A DNA stretch of 64,000 nt, from NCBI GenBank assembly GCA_902543375.1, contig CACBYE010000001.1, forward strand, positions 62,001-126,000, written 5' to 3'. Shown here piece after piece: positions 34,541-43,277 of the stretch. The notes beneath the pieces are model-generated. The model did no database searches. It was not told where the DNA came from and worked only from the letters and a program-made list of their open reading frames with translations. Origin of the DNA: an uncultured Pelagibacteraceae bacterium (GTDB taxonomy: Bacteria > Pseudomonadota > Alphaproteobacteria > Pelagibacterales > Pelagibacteraceae). The first letter of the stretch is position 1. Every line of letters starts with the position of its first letter. The position numbers were made by a program, and so were the translations under genes.

Positions 34541-35569
34541 TTACTTCCAACCAGCAGCTGTCATTACTTCTAATGCAGCAGCTTGATTTTTTCCATAAGA
34601 AGCTAGCTTAGTTTTCATATCTTGTTGAAAATCTAATCCTAAGTTGTTTACTACTAATGGACTTGGTGAAACACCATCAATCATTGGAAACTCAAATGTA
34701 TTGTTAGTGAAATGTTCTTGAGATTGCGGAGTTAATAAAAATTCTACAAGTTTAACAGCATTATCTTTATTAGGTGCTCCTTTTACTAAAGCTGCACAAC
34801 TAACATTCATGTGCGTTCCTCTACCATTTTGATTAGGAAAGAAAGCTTTTACTTTTTTAGCAGCTGCTTGTTGCTCTGCACCTTTTTTACCAGATAACAT
34901 TAAAGCTAAATAGTAAGTGTTAGCTACTGCAATATCAGCTTCTCCTGCTGCGACCGCCATGATCTGAGCTCTATCATTTCCTTTAGAGTCTCTAGCCATG
35001 TTAGCAACAACTCCTTTTGCCCATTCAGCTGTAGCTTTTTTTCCATTATTTTCAATTAATGAAGCTACAAGAGATTTATTATATATATTGCTAGATTTTC
35101 TTATTACTAATCTTCCTTTCCATTTAGGATCAGCTAGACCTTCATAAGACATTCCAGATAATTCAGCACCAGTAACTCTTTCAGGTGAATAATAAATTAT
35201 TCTAGCTCTTTTTGCTATTCCAACCCATTTACTTGTTCTAAAATTTTTTGGAACGGCAGCTTTTATAGCTGCAGAAGTTAAACCACCTTGAAGATGACCT
35301 TTTGCATCCATAGCACCACATCTTCCAGCATCAGCAGTAATATAAAGATCTGCAGAAGAATCTGCGCCCTCCTCAATTATTCTTTTTTCAAGAGCTCCTG
35401 ATTTTCCATTTATTAGATTAACTTTAATTCCTGTCATACTAGTGAACTTTGAATAAAGCTCTGCATCGGCTTTGTAGTGTCTTGCATTAAAAACATTAAC
35501 TTCATTCGCAACTGCAAAAGTTGATATAAATAAAGATGCTATTAAAAATAGACTTGTTATTTTTCTCAT
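34541..35569 (-). CDS. fbpA: Fe3+ ABC transporter periplasmic binding protein FbpA
   Basis: This 342-residue substrate-binding protein has a signal peptide ending FAVA-NEV and the class of iron-binding features of FbpA/FutA: NVFNARHYKADAELYSKF at the start, YITADAGRCGAMDAKG in the middle and tandem tyrosines in ANTYYLALM, the usual Fe3+ ligands. It is the first gene of fbpA-peptide-fbpB-fbpC and lies directly downstream of tandem Fur-like boxes. Confidence 0.92.
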   Translation of the reverse strand: MRKITSLFLIASLFISTFAVANEVNVFNARHYKADAELYSKFTSMTGIKVNLINGKSGALEKRIIEEGADSSADLYITADAGRCGAMDAKGHLQGGLTSAAIKAAVPKNFRTSKWVGIAKRARIIYYSPERVTGAELSGMSYEGLADPKWKGRLVIRKSSNIYNKSLVASLIENNGKKATAEWAKGVVANMARDSKGNDRAQIMAVAAGEADIAVANTYYLALMLSGKKGAEQQAAAKKVKAFFPNQNGRGTHMNVSCAALVKGAPNKDNAVKLVEFLLTPQSQEHFTNNTFEFPMIDGVSPSPLVVNNLGLDFQQDMKTKLASYGKNQAAALEVMTAAGWK

Positions 35570-35606
35570 TTATTTACCTTTTCTCCGCACATTGGTTAAT
35601 TGCAAA

Positions 35607-35637
35607 TGATAATTATTCTCAATGATAATGATAATCA
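35607..35637 (-). promoter_or_regulatory. Tandem Fur-like iron boxes upstream of fbpA
   Basis: Two 7-1-7 palindromes matching the Fur box pattern TGATAAT-N-ATTATCA are spaced by 16 bases: TGATAATTATTCTCA (35607-35621, one arm mismatch) and TGATAATGATAATCA (35623-35637, two mismatches). Three GATAAT repeats occur in 28 bases. They lie 38-68 bases upstream of the fbpA ATG, where a promoter would be, so iron-dependent repression of the transporter is likely. The regulator (Fur, Mur or Irr relative) is not in the window. Confidence 0.8.
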
Positions 35638-35691
35638 ATCGCAATTATGTCGCAGAAACAACTTATATTAGAATTAATAATTAATGTAAAT

Positions 35692-36582
35692 TTAGGCTTT
35701 CCAGTCGCCTATTTTGCTGAAGAGAAAGTTTCTAAATGCCTGAACTCTAGCTGTATTTTTAAGAGATTGAGGGTAAACAAAATGAGCCTCAGTAATTGGA
35801 CCCTCCGATTTGGGTAACACTTTTATGACTTTATTTGAATCACTTACTAAATATTCAGGTAAAGCTGCAAGACCAACCCCTGACTCCACAGCTAAAAGTA
35901 ATCCCATAACACTGTTTACTTTCATTATAGTTTTTCTTTTTTTACCATCATGCATCCCAAGTTTTAAGGCCCAGTCTGGATTATAAACAGGTGATGGCGC
36001 TCCTTTTCCAAAAGAAATAAATTTATGTTTATTTAAGTCTCCTACTGTTTTTGGCATTCCGTGCTTCTCTAAATATTTATTTGAGCCATATATAAAGTAC
36101 TTAATATCAACTAGTTTTTTTTGAATATAATTCAGCTGTTTTGGTCTTCTCATAAAAATACCAATATCGGCCTGACGAGTACTTAAATCTAGCTCTTTAT
36201 CATCAAAAACTAATTCTATCTCTATTTCTGGGTTAAGCCGCATAAATTCTTGAATTCTTGGGGTTAGCCAGTGAGTTCCAAAGCTTCTTACTGTTGTTAT
36301 TGTTAATTTTCCCGTAGGCTTATTTTTTTGATCACCCAGTGAGGTTTCAACCTCTTTTAATTTACTAATAACCTCATGAGCTGTTTTGAATACATATTCA
36401 CCATTTTCTGTAAGTGTTAAACCTCTAGCATGTCTTTCAAATAATTGAACTTTTAAGTCCTGTTCTAAAGATTGAATTTGTCTACTGATGGCTGATTGAC
36501 TAAGATTTAAATTTACTGTTGCGTTTGTAAAACTTCCTGCTTCTGCTACTGCATGAAAAATCTTTAGTTTATCCCAATCCAT
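35692..36582 (-). CDS. LysR-family transcriptional regulator
   Basis: This 296-residue regulator has an N-terminal winged helix (FHAVAEAGSFTNATVNLNLS and SAISRQIQSLEQDLKVQLF) and a substrate-binding effector domain. Its start overlaps the acuI stop as TAATG, so it is co-transcribed with the reductase; it may regulate acuI or a distant target. Effector unknown. Confidence 0.92.
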   Translation of the reverse strand: MDWDKLKIFHAVAEAGSFTNATVNLNLSQSAISRQIQSLEQDLKVQLFERHARGLTLTENGEYVFKTAHEVISKLKEVETSLGDQKNKPTGKLTITTVRSFGTHWLTPRIQEFMRLNPEIEIELVFDDKELDLSTRQADIGIFMRRPKQLNYIQKKLVDIKYFIYGSNKYLEKHGMPKTVGDLNKHKFISFGKGAPSPVYNPDWALKLGMHDGKKRKTIMKVNSVMGLLLAVESGVGLAALPEYLVSDSNKVIKVLPKSEGPITEAHFVYPQSLKNTARVQAFRNFLFSKIGDWKA

Positions 36583-37583
36583 TATTTATTTAAATCAACT
36601 AAAACTCTCCCTGAAATTTCACCCTTTAAAATTTTAGGATAGGTTTCAATCAACTCTTCTAAGCTAACTGTTTGAATAGATTTTTCAAGTAAACTAAAAT
36701 CAATTAAATTTGCTGCCTCTCCCCAAATAAATTCCCTTCTTTTGATGCTGCAGTTTGCAGAGTCCATACCCCAAAGCTTAATTCCTCTTAGCATAAAAGG
36801 GATTACATTAGTATTAAGCTCATTGGTACTTGCATTTCCACAAACTGCAATAATTCCATTTGAGTTAGTTTGAACTATTGCATTAGCTAATATTTTTCCA
36901 CCAACTGTATCAACAACCCCGTCCCATAAACCTTTATCAATTAGTCTCGGATCTTTGTCAAATTCACTACGATTGACAACAGTTTTAGCACCTAATGATT
37001 TTAAATAATCTGCTTTAGAGTCTTTTCCAGTAACAGCAGTAACGTTGTAACCCATTTTATTCAATACTATTACCGCTACACTCCCTACTCCACCTGTTGC
37101 ACCAGTAACTAATACGTTGTTAACTTTTTCGCCTAACAAAATTTCTTCTCTTGCTTTAATTGCGAATGCACTCATTAAAGATGTGAAACCAGCGGTTCCA
37201 AGTATCATTGCCTGTTTAGTGGTTAAATTTTTTGGTTTTTTTACCAAAAATTCTCCATTTACTTTTGCAACTTGCGAGTATCCACCATAAAAAACCTCAC
37301 CAACTCTAAATCCTGTTAATATTACTTCATCACCTTGTTTAAATTTGGGGTTTTCACTTTCCAAAACATTTCCGGAGAAATCTATTCCAGGAATATGTGG
37401 AAATTCTTTTACTAATCTTCCACCATTTTTTAAAATCATCCCGTCTTTGAAATTAAGATCAGAGTAATCAACTTTAATTGTTACATCGCCATGTTTTAAA
37501 AAGCTCTTATCTATTGTTTTTACTTCTCTTGTGTACTCTTCACCCTTTTGATCCAAAATTAATGCTTTAAAATGATCAGACAC
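36582..37583 (-). CDS. acuI: Acrylyl-CoA reductase AcuI (YhdH/MDR family)
   Basis: This 333-residue medium-chain reductase has the NADPH-binding TGATGGVGSVAVIVL motif near residue 155 and the catalytic-domain signatures VDYSDLNFKDGMILKN and HIPGIDFSGNV. It matches AcuI, which reduces toxic acryloyl-CoA to propionyl-CoA, for example after DMSP lysis. The start is GTG (37581-37583). It follows folE by one base. Related YhdH quinone-reductase-like proteins are an alternative. Zinc-binding residues are absent, as expected for the group. Confidence 0.85.
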   Translation of the reverse strand: MSDHFKALILDQKGEEYTREVKTIDKSFLKHGDVTIKVDYSDLNFKDGMILKNGGRLVKEFPHIPGIDFSGNVLESENPKFKQGDEVILTGFRVGEVFYGGYSQVAKVNGEFLVKKPKNLTTKQAMILGTAGFTSLMSAFAIKAREEILLGEKVNNVLVTGATGGVGSVAVIVLNKMGYNVTAVTGKDSKADYLKSLGAKTVVNRSEFDKDPRLIDKGLWDGVVDTVGGKILANAIVQTNSNGIIAVCGNASTNELNTNVIPFMLRGIKLWGMDSANCSIKRREFIWGEAANLIDFSLLEKSIQTVSLEELIETYPKILKGEISGRVLVDLNK

Positions 37584-37584
37584 T

Positions 37585-38199
37585 TTAATCTTTTGTGATG
37601 CTTATAAATCTCAAATATCTATTTTGATAACTTAGATCTTCTTTAAATTGACCTAAATAATAATTTGTTACTGTTGTGGCTTGTTCTTTTTTTATACCTC
37701 GCATCGTCATACACTGATGAGTTGAATCAATTGTAACGGCCACACCTTTAGCATCCAAAGATTTCATTAAGGTATTCGCAATTTGCATAGTAAGTCTCTC
37801 TTGAGTTTGCAATCTCTTAGAAAAAACTTCTACAACTCTAGCTAATTTACTTAATCCTACTACTCTTTCTCTTGGTATGTAAGCTACATGAGCTTTTCCA
37901 ATTATCGGCGCCATGTGATGTTCACAATGACTTTGAACAGAAATATTTTTTTGCACGACCATGTCATCATAACCATCAACGTCTCCAAAAGTTTTATCTA
38001 AAATTTGATTTGGATCTTCCTTATAGCCTTTAAAATACTCTTTGAAAGCTTTCACAACCCTTTTAGGAGTTTCTAAAAGTCCCTCTCTGTTAGGATCCTC
38101 TCCCATCCAAGTTAAAATTGTTTTGAAAGCTTCCTCTGCATCTTTATCGGAAACTTTCTTAATTTCTTGCTCGGGTTTTGTGTCTTTTACTAATTTCAT
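37585..38199 (-). CDS. folE: GTP cyclohydrolase I FolE
   Basis: This 204-residue enzyme starts folate biosynthesis by converting GTP to dihydroneopterin triphosphate. Zinc ligands and catalytic segments are visible: SVQSHCEHHMAPIIGKAHVA near residue 88, KLARVVEVFSKRLQTQERLT near 117 and QCMTMRGI near 161. It fits with the pabABC-like genes and the folate-dependent demethylases of the window. Divergent from hisI by 77 bases. Confidence 0.96.
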   Translation of the reverse strand: MKLVKDTKPEQEIKKVSDKDAEEAFKTILTWMGEDPNREGLLETPKRVVKAFKEYFKGYKEDPNQILDKTFGDVDGYDDMVVQKNISVQSHCEHHMAPIIGKAHVAYIPRERVVGLSKLARVVEVFSKRLQTQERLTMQIANTLMKSLDAKGVAVTIDSTHQCMTMRGIKKEQATTVTNYYLGQFKEDLSYQNRYLRFISITKD

Positions 38200-38276
38200 C
38201 GAGGTGTTTTATACATATAATTTGCTTATTTTAAAATATTTAAAATATACTTATATGTGCTACATAATCACTTAAT

Positions 38277-38744
38277 ATGTTCAAAAAAAGAGAAAATGTA
38301 GCTGAAATTGAAGAAGGAAATCTTCTTTCACCTAAATTTGATAACGATGGTTTAATACCCGTAATAACCATGTGTCATAAAACTAAAGAAATACTGATGC
38401 ATGGATTCATGAATGTGGAAGCGTTAAAAAAAACAATCGAGACTAAAGAGGCTCATTATTTTAGTAGGTCTAGAAATGCGATTTGGCATAAAGGTAAAAC
38501 CAGTGGTTTTATTCAAAAGGTAATTGAAATTAGAATTGATGATGATCAAGACTCAATTTGGCTAACAGTTGATATTGGCGACGGAGCCAGTTGCCATGTT
38601 GGCTATCGATCTTGTTTTTATAGATCCATCCCTTTAGGTCTAATTGATGATGGTAAAAAAATCGAAATGAAATTTTTAGAAAAAGATAAAAAATTTGATC
38701 CAGAAAAAATTTACAAGGGACAACCTAACCCAACAAAAGTTTAA
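38277..38744 (+). CDS. hisI: Phosphoribosyl-AMP cyclohydrolase HisI
   Basis: This 155-residue enzyme opens the adenine ring in histidine biosynthesis. Motifs: GLIPVITMCHKTKEILMHGF near residue 26, HYFSRSRNAIWHKGKTSG, and the zinc segment DGASCHVGYRSCFYRSI near residue 105. HisE is not fused. It starts the plus-strand run hisI-2OG oxygenase-DUF2237-small peptide. Confidence 0.93.
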   Translation: MFKKRENVAEIEEGNLLSPKFDNDGLIPVITMCHKTKEILMHGFMNVEALKKTIETKEAHYFSRSRNAIWHKGKTSGFIQKVIEIRIDDDQDSIWLTVDIGDGASCHVGYRSCFYRSIPLGLIDDGKKIEMKFLEKDKKFDPEKIYKGQPNPTKV

Positions 38745-38746
38745 CA

Positions 38747-39385
38747 ATGGAAATAAAATATCAAAATTTGAGGGTATTAGGTCCAGCAGTTTTAAAAGTA
38801 AAAATACCTGATGTAATTTTAAAAAAATTAAACGAATATATTGATAAAACTGTAGATGATGAAACAAAATTAAAAAAGTTAGACTATGGCGAAGCATTAG
38901 TAGGTGATGTGACACAGGAATTTTTATTAGAATTAGAATTTGTTAAATCATCTGGTTGGTTAGAGTTTTTAGGAAATTCCTCTAAAATTTACACTGAATT
39001 GAATGAAGGAAAAAAAATAACAAAATTTAATTTATTAAAAACTTGGGTAGTGAGACAATTTAAAAATGAGTATAATCCTACTCACTGGCATGGAGGTCAT
39101 ATTTCTGGTGCTGGATTTCTAAAAGTTCCTAAATCTTTAGGAGAAAGTACTCAACAAAAAAAATCTAAAAAATATAGAGGTGGAAGTTTACAGCTAATAC
39201 ACGGAGCTAGAATGTTTACTTGTCCATCTACGTTAAATATTACACCAGAAGTTGGTGATTTTTATTTGTTCCCTAATTATTTAATGCATACAGTTTTTCC
39301 ATTTAAGGATACTGAGGAAGAAAGACGTTCTATCTCTTTTAATGCTGCTATCGATGAGGAAATATACAACGTGTATGGAAAATAA
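38747..39385 (+). CDS. Putative 2OG-Fe(II) oxygenase-like protein
   Basis: This 212-residue protein fits the loose pattern of the 2-oxoglutarate/Fe(II) oxygenases often found in phage and SAR11: WHGGHISGAGFLKVPK near residue 119 (candidate first metal ligands), then GDFYLFPNYLMHTVFPF near residue 170 (distal histidine) and an arginine in ERRSISFN that would bind 2-oxoglutarate. It starts 2 bases after hisI. The hydroxylated substrate is unknown. Confidence 0.65.
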   Translation: MEIKYQNLRVLGPAVLKVKIPDVILKKLNEYIDKTVDDETKLKKLDYGEALVGDVTQEFLLELEFVKSSGWLEFLGNSSKIYTELNEGKKITKFNLLKTWVVRQFKNEYNPTHWHGGHISGAGFLKVPKSLGESTQQKKSKKYRGGSLQLIHGARMFTCPSTLNITPEVGDFYLFPNYLMHTVFPFKDTEEERRSISFNAAIDEEIYNVYGK

Positions 39386-39752
39386 ATTACAAAAAAATGT
39401 TCTAGGTGAAAATTTAGAATTATGCTCAAATAACCCTTTGACGGGATGGTACAGAGATGGTTGTTGTAATACTGATGAAAATGATCATGGATTACACACA
39501 GTCTGTGCAAAAGTTACAACAGAATTTCTTGAATGGTGTAAAGAGGCAGGAAATGATTTGATTACACCTCATCCCGAATTTGGATTTCCAGGTTTGAAGG
39601 ATGGAGATGGTTGGTGTGTTTGTGCAACTTGGTATGCTAGGGCAGTTGATGCAGGAAAAGGTTGTCCCATTTTTTTAAAGAGAACCCATCAAAATACATT
39701 AAAAGTTTTACCAATTGAAACTCTCAAAAAATTTGCAATAGATCTTTCTTAA
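39375..39752 (+). CDS. DUF2237 family protein
   Basis: From the ATG at 39375, overlapping the upstream stop by 11 bases, the protein is about 125 residues and matches DUF2237: NVLGENLELCSNNPLTGWYR, DGCCNTDENDHGLHTVCA and GDGWCVCATWYARAVDAG. Many conserved cysteines are visible. An earlier in-frame ATG (39342) only adds 11 residues lying inside the upstream gene. Function unknown. Confidence 0.88.
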   Translation: MENKLQKNVLGENLELCSNNPLTGWYRDGCCNTDENDHGLHTVCAKVTTEFLEWCKEAGNDLITPHPEFGFPGLKDGDGWCVCATWYARAVDAGKGCPIFLKRTHQNTLKVLPIETLKKFAIDLS

Positions 39753-39765
39753 GTCAAATTTAATT

Positions 39766-39933
39766 ATGAGTGAAAACATTTTGACGACTATTTACCTTTT
39801 GCTAGTGATTGTGTTGGTCTTTCCAGGTTTTTATTACGCAAATAGGAATAAAAAAGTTTTTTTAAAAAATCTTATAATTTGGATTGGAGTTATTGGAATA
39901 ATTTTAATTTTTACAAAATTTTTAAAAAATTAA
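39766..39933 (+). CDS. 55-residue two-span membrane peptide
   Basis: A 55-codon frame begins MSENILTTIYLLLVIVLVF and has two hydrophobic segments (residues 5-24 and 34-51) with a basic NRNKKVF turn. It starts 13 bases after the DUF2237 stop and its TAA ends exactly where the ETF-QO stop codon begins on the other strand. Not recognised; the clean two-span hairpin supports a real gene. Confidence 0.5.
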   Translation: MSENILTTIYLLLVIVLVFPGFYYANRNKKVFLKNLIIWIGVIGIILIFTKFLKN

Positions 39934-41553
39934 TCACATATTCCCGTATTTTGGACCTCCGCCACCTTCAGGCGTAACCCAGACAATATTTTGTGAGGGT
40001 TCTTTGATGTCGCAAGTTTTACAATGAATACAATTTTGTGCATTTATAACAAATTTATTTACATTATTTTCCTTTCGAACCTCATAAACTCCTGCTGGAC
40101 AATACCTTTGTGCAGGTTCATCATATTTTTCAAGAGTATATTTTATTGGTAGATCTTGGTCTTTAAGCTGAAGATGAACTGGCTGATTATCTTCATGATT
40201 GGTACCAGTCAAATAAACAGATGTTGTTTTATCAAATGTAATAATGTTATCAGGTTTTGGGTAATCAATTTTTGGCATTTCATTTGCTGGTTTCAAAGTT
40301 TCATGATCAGCATGTTTATGTTTTAAAGTAAATGGAAGCTTACCTCTAAATAAAATTTGGTCAATTCCAGTGAAAATTATACCTAGTATTAAGCCCCAAC
40401 TAAAACTTGGCTTAACGTTCCTTGCTTCATACAATTCTTTAAATAACCAACTTTTTTTAAACCTCTCTTCATAAATTGATAAATCTTTTTTTTCTTCAAA
40501 ATGCTCGTTAATTACTTCTGCAGCTATTATGCCACTTTTCATTGCTGTATGAGAACCTTTTATTTTTGGCATGTTAAGAGTTCCAGCATCACAACCTATA
40601 AGTAAAGCTCCAGGCATATGCATTTTTGGTAAACTTTGTATGCCACCTTCAATTAAAGCTCTTGCGCCATAAGAAATTCTTTTTCCACCCTCAATTATTT
40701 TTTTTATTGATGGATGTGTTTTAAATCTTTGAAACTCATCGAAAGGAGATAAGTGTGGATTTTGATAATCTAAACCAATTACATATCCTAGAAACACTTG
40801 TTTACTTTCAGCATGGTAAATAAAACTTCCACCGTATGTATTATTATCTAAAGGCCACCCTGCGGTGTGCATCACTAATCCTTCTTCATGATGTTTTTCA
40901 TCAATTTCCCAAATTTCTTTAAAACCAATACCGTATTGTTGAGGGTCTTTTCCTTCATTAAGATTAAACTTTTTAATTAGTTGTTTACCTAAATGACCTC
41001 TACAACCTTCAGCAAAAACTGTAACTTTACCTATCAGCTCCATGCCTGGCTCATAACTGTCTTTTTTATTACCTTGTTTATCAATACCCATATCTTGGGT
41101 GACTACCCCTTTAACCGAGCCATCATTATTATATAAAATTTCACTTGCGGGAAATCCTGGAAAAATTTCAACTCCAAGACTTTCTGCTTGCTCCGCAAGC
41201 CATCTACATAGATTAGCAAGACTAATAATATAATTATTATGATTTTTTTGAACTGAAGGAAGTAACCAAGTTGGCCAGCTTAAGGATTTTAATTTTCCTA
41301 AAAATAAGAATTTTTCTTTTGTAACTTTAGTTTTAATTGGTGTATCTAAATCTTTCCAGTTAGGAATTAATTCATCAAGTGCTCGTGTTTCAAAAACATT
41401 ACCGCTTAGAATATGAGCTCCAATTTCAGATGCTTTCTCTAAAACACAAATATTTAAATTTGAATTCAATTGTTTTAGTTTAATTGCAGTAGATAAACCT
41501 GATGGTCCACCTCCAATAATAACTACATCATATTCCATTGACTCTCTGGACAT
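39934..41553 (-). CDS. Electron-transfer flavoprotein:ubiquinone oxidoreductase
   Basis: This 539-residue protein has an FAD-binding VVIIGGGPSGLSTAIKL motif near residue 10 and the C-terminal 4Fe-4S signature (RYCPAGVYEV, then NAQNCIHCKTCDIKEPSQNI, near residues 485 to 525). It passes electrons from ETF to ubiquinone at the inner membrane. It is the last of the DMGDH-etfB-etfA-ETF-QO run and lies 21 bases after etfA, giving a complete path from dimethylglycine or sarcosine oxidation to the respiratory chain. Confidence 0.95.
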   Translation of the reverse strand: MSRESMEYDVVIIGGGPSGLSTAIKLKQLNSNLNICVLEKASEIGAHILSGNVFETRALDELIPNWKDLDTPIKTKVTKEKFLFLGKLKSLSWPTWLLPSVQKNHNNYIISLANLCRWLAEQAESLGVEIFPGFPASEILYNNDGSVKGVVTQDMGIDKQGNKKDSYEPGMELIGKVTVFAEGCRGHLGKQLIKKFNLNEGKDPQQYGIGFKEIWEIDEKHHEEGLVMHTAGWPLDNNTYGGSFIYHAESKQVFLGYVIGLDYQNPHLSPFDEFQRFKTHPSIKKIIEGGKRISYGARALIEGGIQSLPKMHMPGALLIGCDAGTLNMPKIKGSHTAMKSGIIAAEVINEHFEEKKDLSIYEERFKKSWLFKELYEARNVKPSFSWGLILGIIFTGIDQILFRGKLPFTLKHKHADHETLKPANEMPKIDYPKPDNIITFDKTTSVYLTGTNHEDNQPVHLQLKDQDLPIKYTLEKYDEPAQRYCPAGVYEVRKENNVNKFVINAQNCIHCKTCDIKEPSQNIVWVTPEGGGGPKYGNM

Positions 41554-41574
41554 ATCAATTTTTTACAGATTAAA

Positions 41575-42528
41575 TTATTTTTGTATAGTGTTTAATTTGT
41601 TCAATTCATCTAAGAATTGTGGAACTGCTTCAAAAAGGTCAGCCTCTAATCCATAATCAGCAACACTGAATATTGGTGCTTCACCATCTTTATTAATTGC
41701 GACAATTACCTTGCTTTCCTTCATTCCAGCCAAATGTTGAATAGCTCCTGATATTCCAACAGCTATATATAAATCTGGTACCACAACTTTGCCAGTTTGA
41801 CCTACTTGATGGTCATTACCAATGTAACCAGCGTCAACCGCTGCTCTTGAAGCGCCAATAGCTGCATTCAATTTATCAGCTAGCGATGTAATTAATTTAA
41901 AATTATCGCCACTTTGCATGCCTCTTCCACCAGAAACTACTACCCTAGCAGTTCCTAGTTCTGGTCTGTCGGACTTAATTTCCTCTCTTCTAACAAATTT
42001 TGTATTATTAAATTCCTCATTTGGTTCAACTTTTTCTATAGATGCTGATCCGCCAGAACTTTCGCAGGGATCAAAAGAGGTGGGTCTTATAGTTACACAT
42101 TTTTTTGTATCTTTGCTTTTAACAGTCGCAAATGCATTTCCAGCATATATAGGTCTTAAAAATGTATCTGGAGATATTACTTTAATAATATCACTAACTT
42201 GAGATGTATCTAAAGAAGCGGCAATTCTTGGCATTAAATTTTTACCAAAAGTATTTGCTGAACAAACAATATGTGAATAAGCATCTGCTAATTTAATTAT
42301 TACAGGAGCGAAATTTTCAGCAACAAAATTTTCATAATGAGCTGCTTCTACTTGAATAACTTTCTTGACTAATGGTAATTCTGATAATTTTTTTGCAGCG
42401 TCTCCACAGTTTTGACCAATTATTATTGCATGTAGATCCTCTCCCATTTGTGCAGCTGCTGTAACCGCATTTAGCGTAAATGGTTTTAAATCTTGATTGT
42501 TATGTTCTGCGATTAATAAAACTGACAT
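41575..42528 (-). CDS. etfA: Electron transfer flavoprotein alpha subunit EtfA
   Basis: This 317-residue subunit binds FAD in its C-terminal part: ARVVVSGGRGMQSGDNFKLI and GQTGKVVVPDLYIAVGISGA, with INKDGEAPIFSVADYGLEAD near the end. It overlaps etfB by one base (TAATG). It accepts electrons from DMGDH-type and acyl-CoA dehydrogenases. Confidence 0.96.
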   Translation of the reverse strand: MSVLLIAEHNNQDLKPFTLNAVTAAAQMGEDLHAIIIGQNCGDAAKKLSELPLVKKVIQVEAAHYENFVAENFAPVIIKLADAYSHIVCSANTFGKNLMPRIAASLDTSQVSDIIKVISPDTFLRPIYAGNAFATVKSKDTKKCVTIRPTSFDPCESSGGSASIEKVEPNEEFNNTKFVRREEIKSDRPELGTARVVVSGGRGMQSGDNFKLITSLADKLNAAIGASRAAVDAGYIGNDHQVGQTGKVVVPDLYIAVGISGAIQHLAGMKESKVIVAINKDGEAPIFSVADYGLEADLFEAVPQFLDELNKLNTIQK

Positions 42529-43277
42529 TAAATAACTTTTGCCTCATTTTTTAGTTTTTGAACCAGCTCCGCTACACTTGAAACTTTTATTCCAGCTTTT
42601 CTTTTTGGTGGTTCTTCAACTTTAATATGCTCTATTCTTGGTGAAGTATCTACTCCCAAATCTGACGCATTTATTTGTTCAATTGGTTTTTTTTTTGCTT
42701 TCATAATATTTGGTAAGGAGGCATATCTTGGTTCATTCAATCTTAAATCACAAGTGACTATTGCTGGGATAGCAATTTCAATTGTTTCTAGTCCTTCATC
42801 AATCTCTCTTGTTACCTCTAATTTTTTATCTTTTATTTCAATCTTAGATGCAAAAGTAGCTTGTGGCCAATTAAGTAATGCACTAAGCATTTGACCAGTT
42901 TGATTACAATCATCATCAATAGCTTGTTTGCCCATGAAAACCAAATCCGGTTTTTCTTTTTCAACAATTTTTTGTAATAGTTTCGAAACTGCTAAAGGTT
43001 CTAAAATTCCATCAGTTTTTACGAGAATACCTTTGTCTGCACCAACTGCTAAAGCTTTACGAACTGTTTCTTGAGATTTTTCTTCTCCAACACTTACTGC
43101 TATAACCTCTGTTGCTTTTCCAGCCTCTTTAATTTTTACTGCTTCTTCAATAGCGTTATCATCAGGAGGGTTGGTAGACATTTTAACATTATCTGTAACT
43201 ACCCCTGTCTTATCCTCTTTAACTCTAATTTGAACGTTATAATCAATAACTCTTTTTACTGCGACTAAAATTTTCAT
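42528..43277 (-). CDS. etfB: Electron transfer flavoprotein beta subunit EtfB
   Basis: This 249-residue AMP-binding subunit shows [19 protein letters not shown] at the start and the recognition loop [20 protein letters not shown] near residue 180. It overlaps DMGDH upstream and etfA downstream as TAATG junctions. Confidence 0.96.
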   Translation of the reverse strand: MKILVAVKRVIDYNVQIRVKEDKTGVVTDNVKMSTNPPDDNAIEEAVKIKEAGKATEVIAVSVGEEKSQETVRKALAVGADKGILVKTDGILEPLAVSKLLQKIVEKEKPDLVFMGKQAIDDDCNQTGQMLSALLNWPQATFASKIEIKDKKLEVTREIDEGLETIEIAIPAIVTCDLRLNEPRYASLPNIMKAKKKPIEQINASDLGVDTSPRIEHIKVEEPPKRKAGIKVSSVAELVQKLKNEAKVI

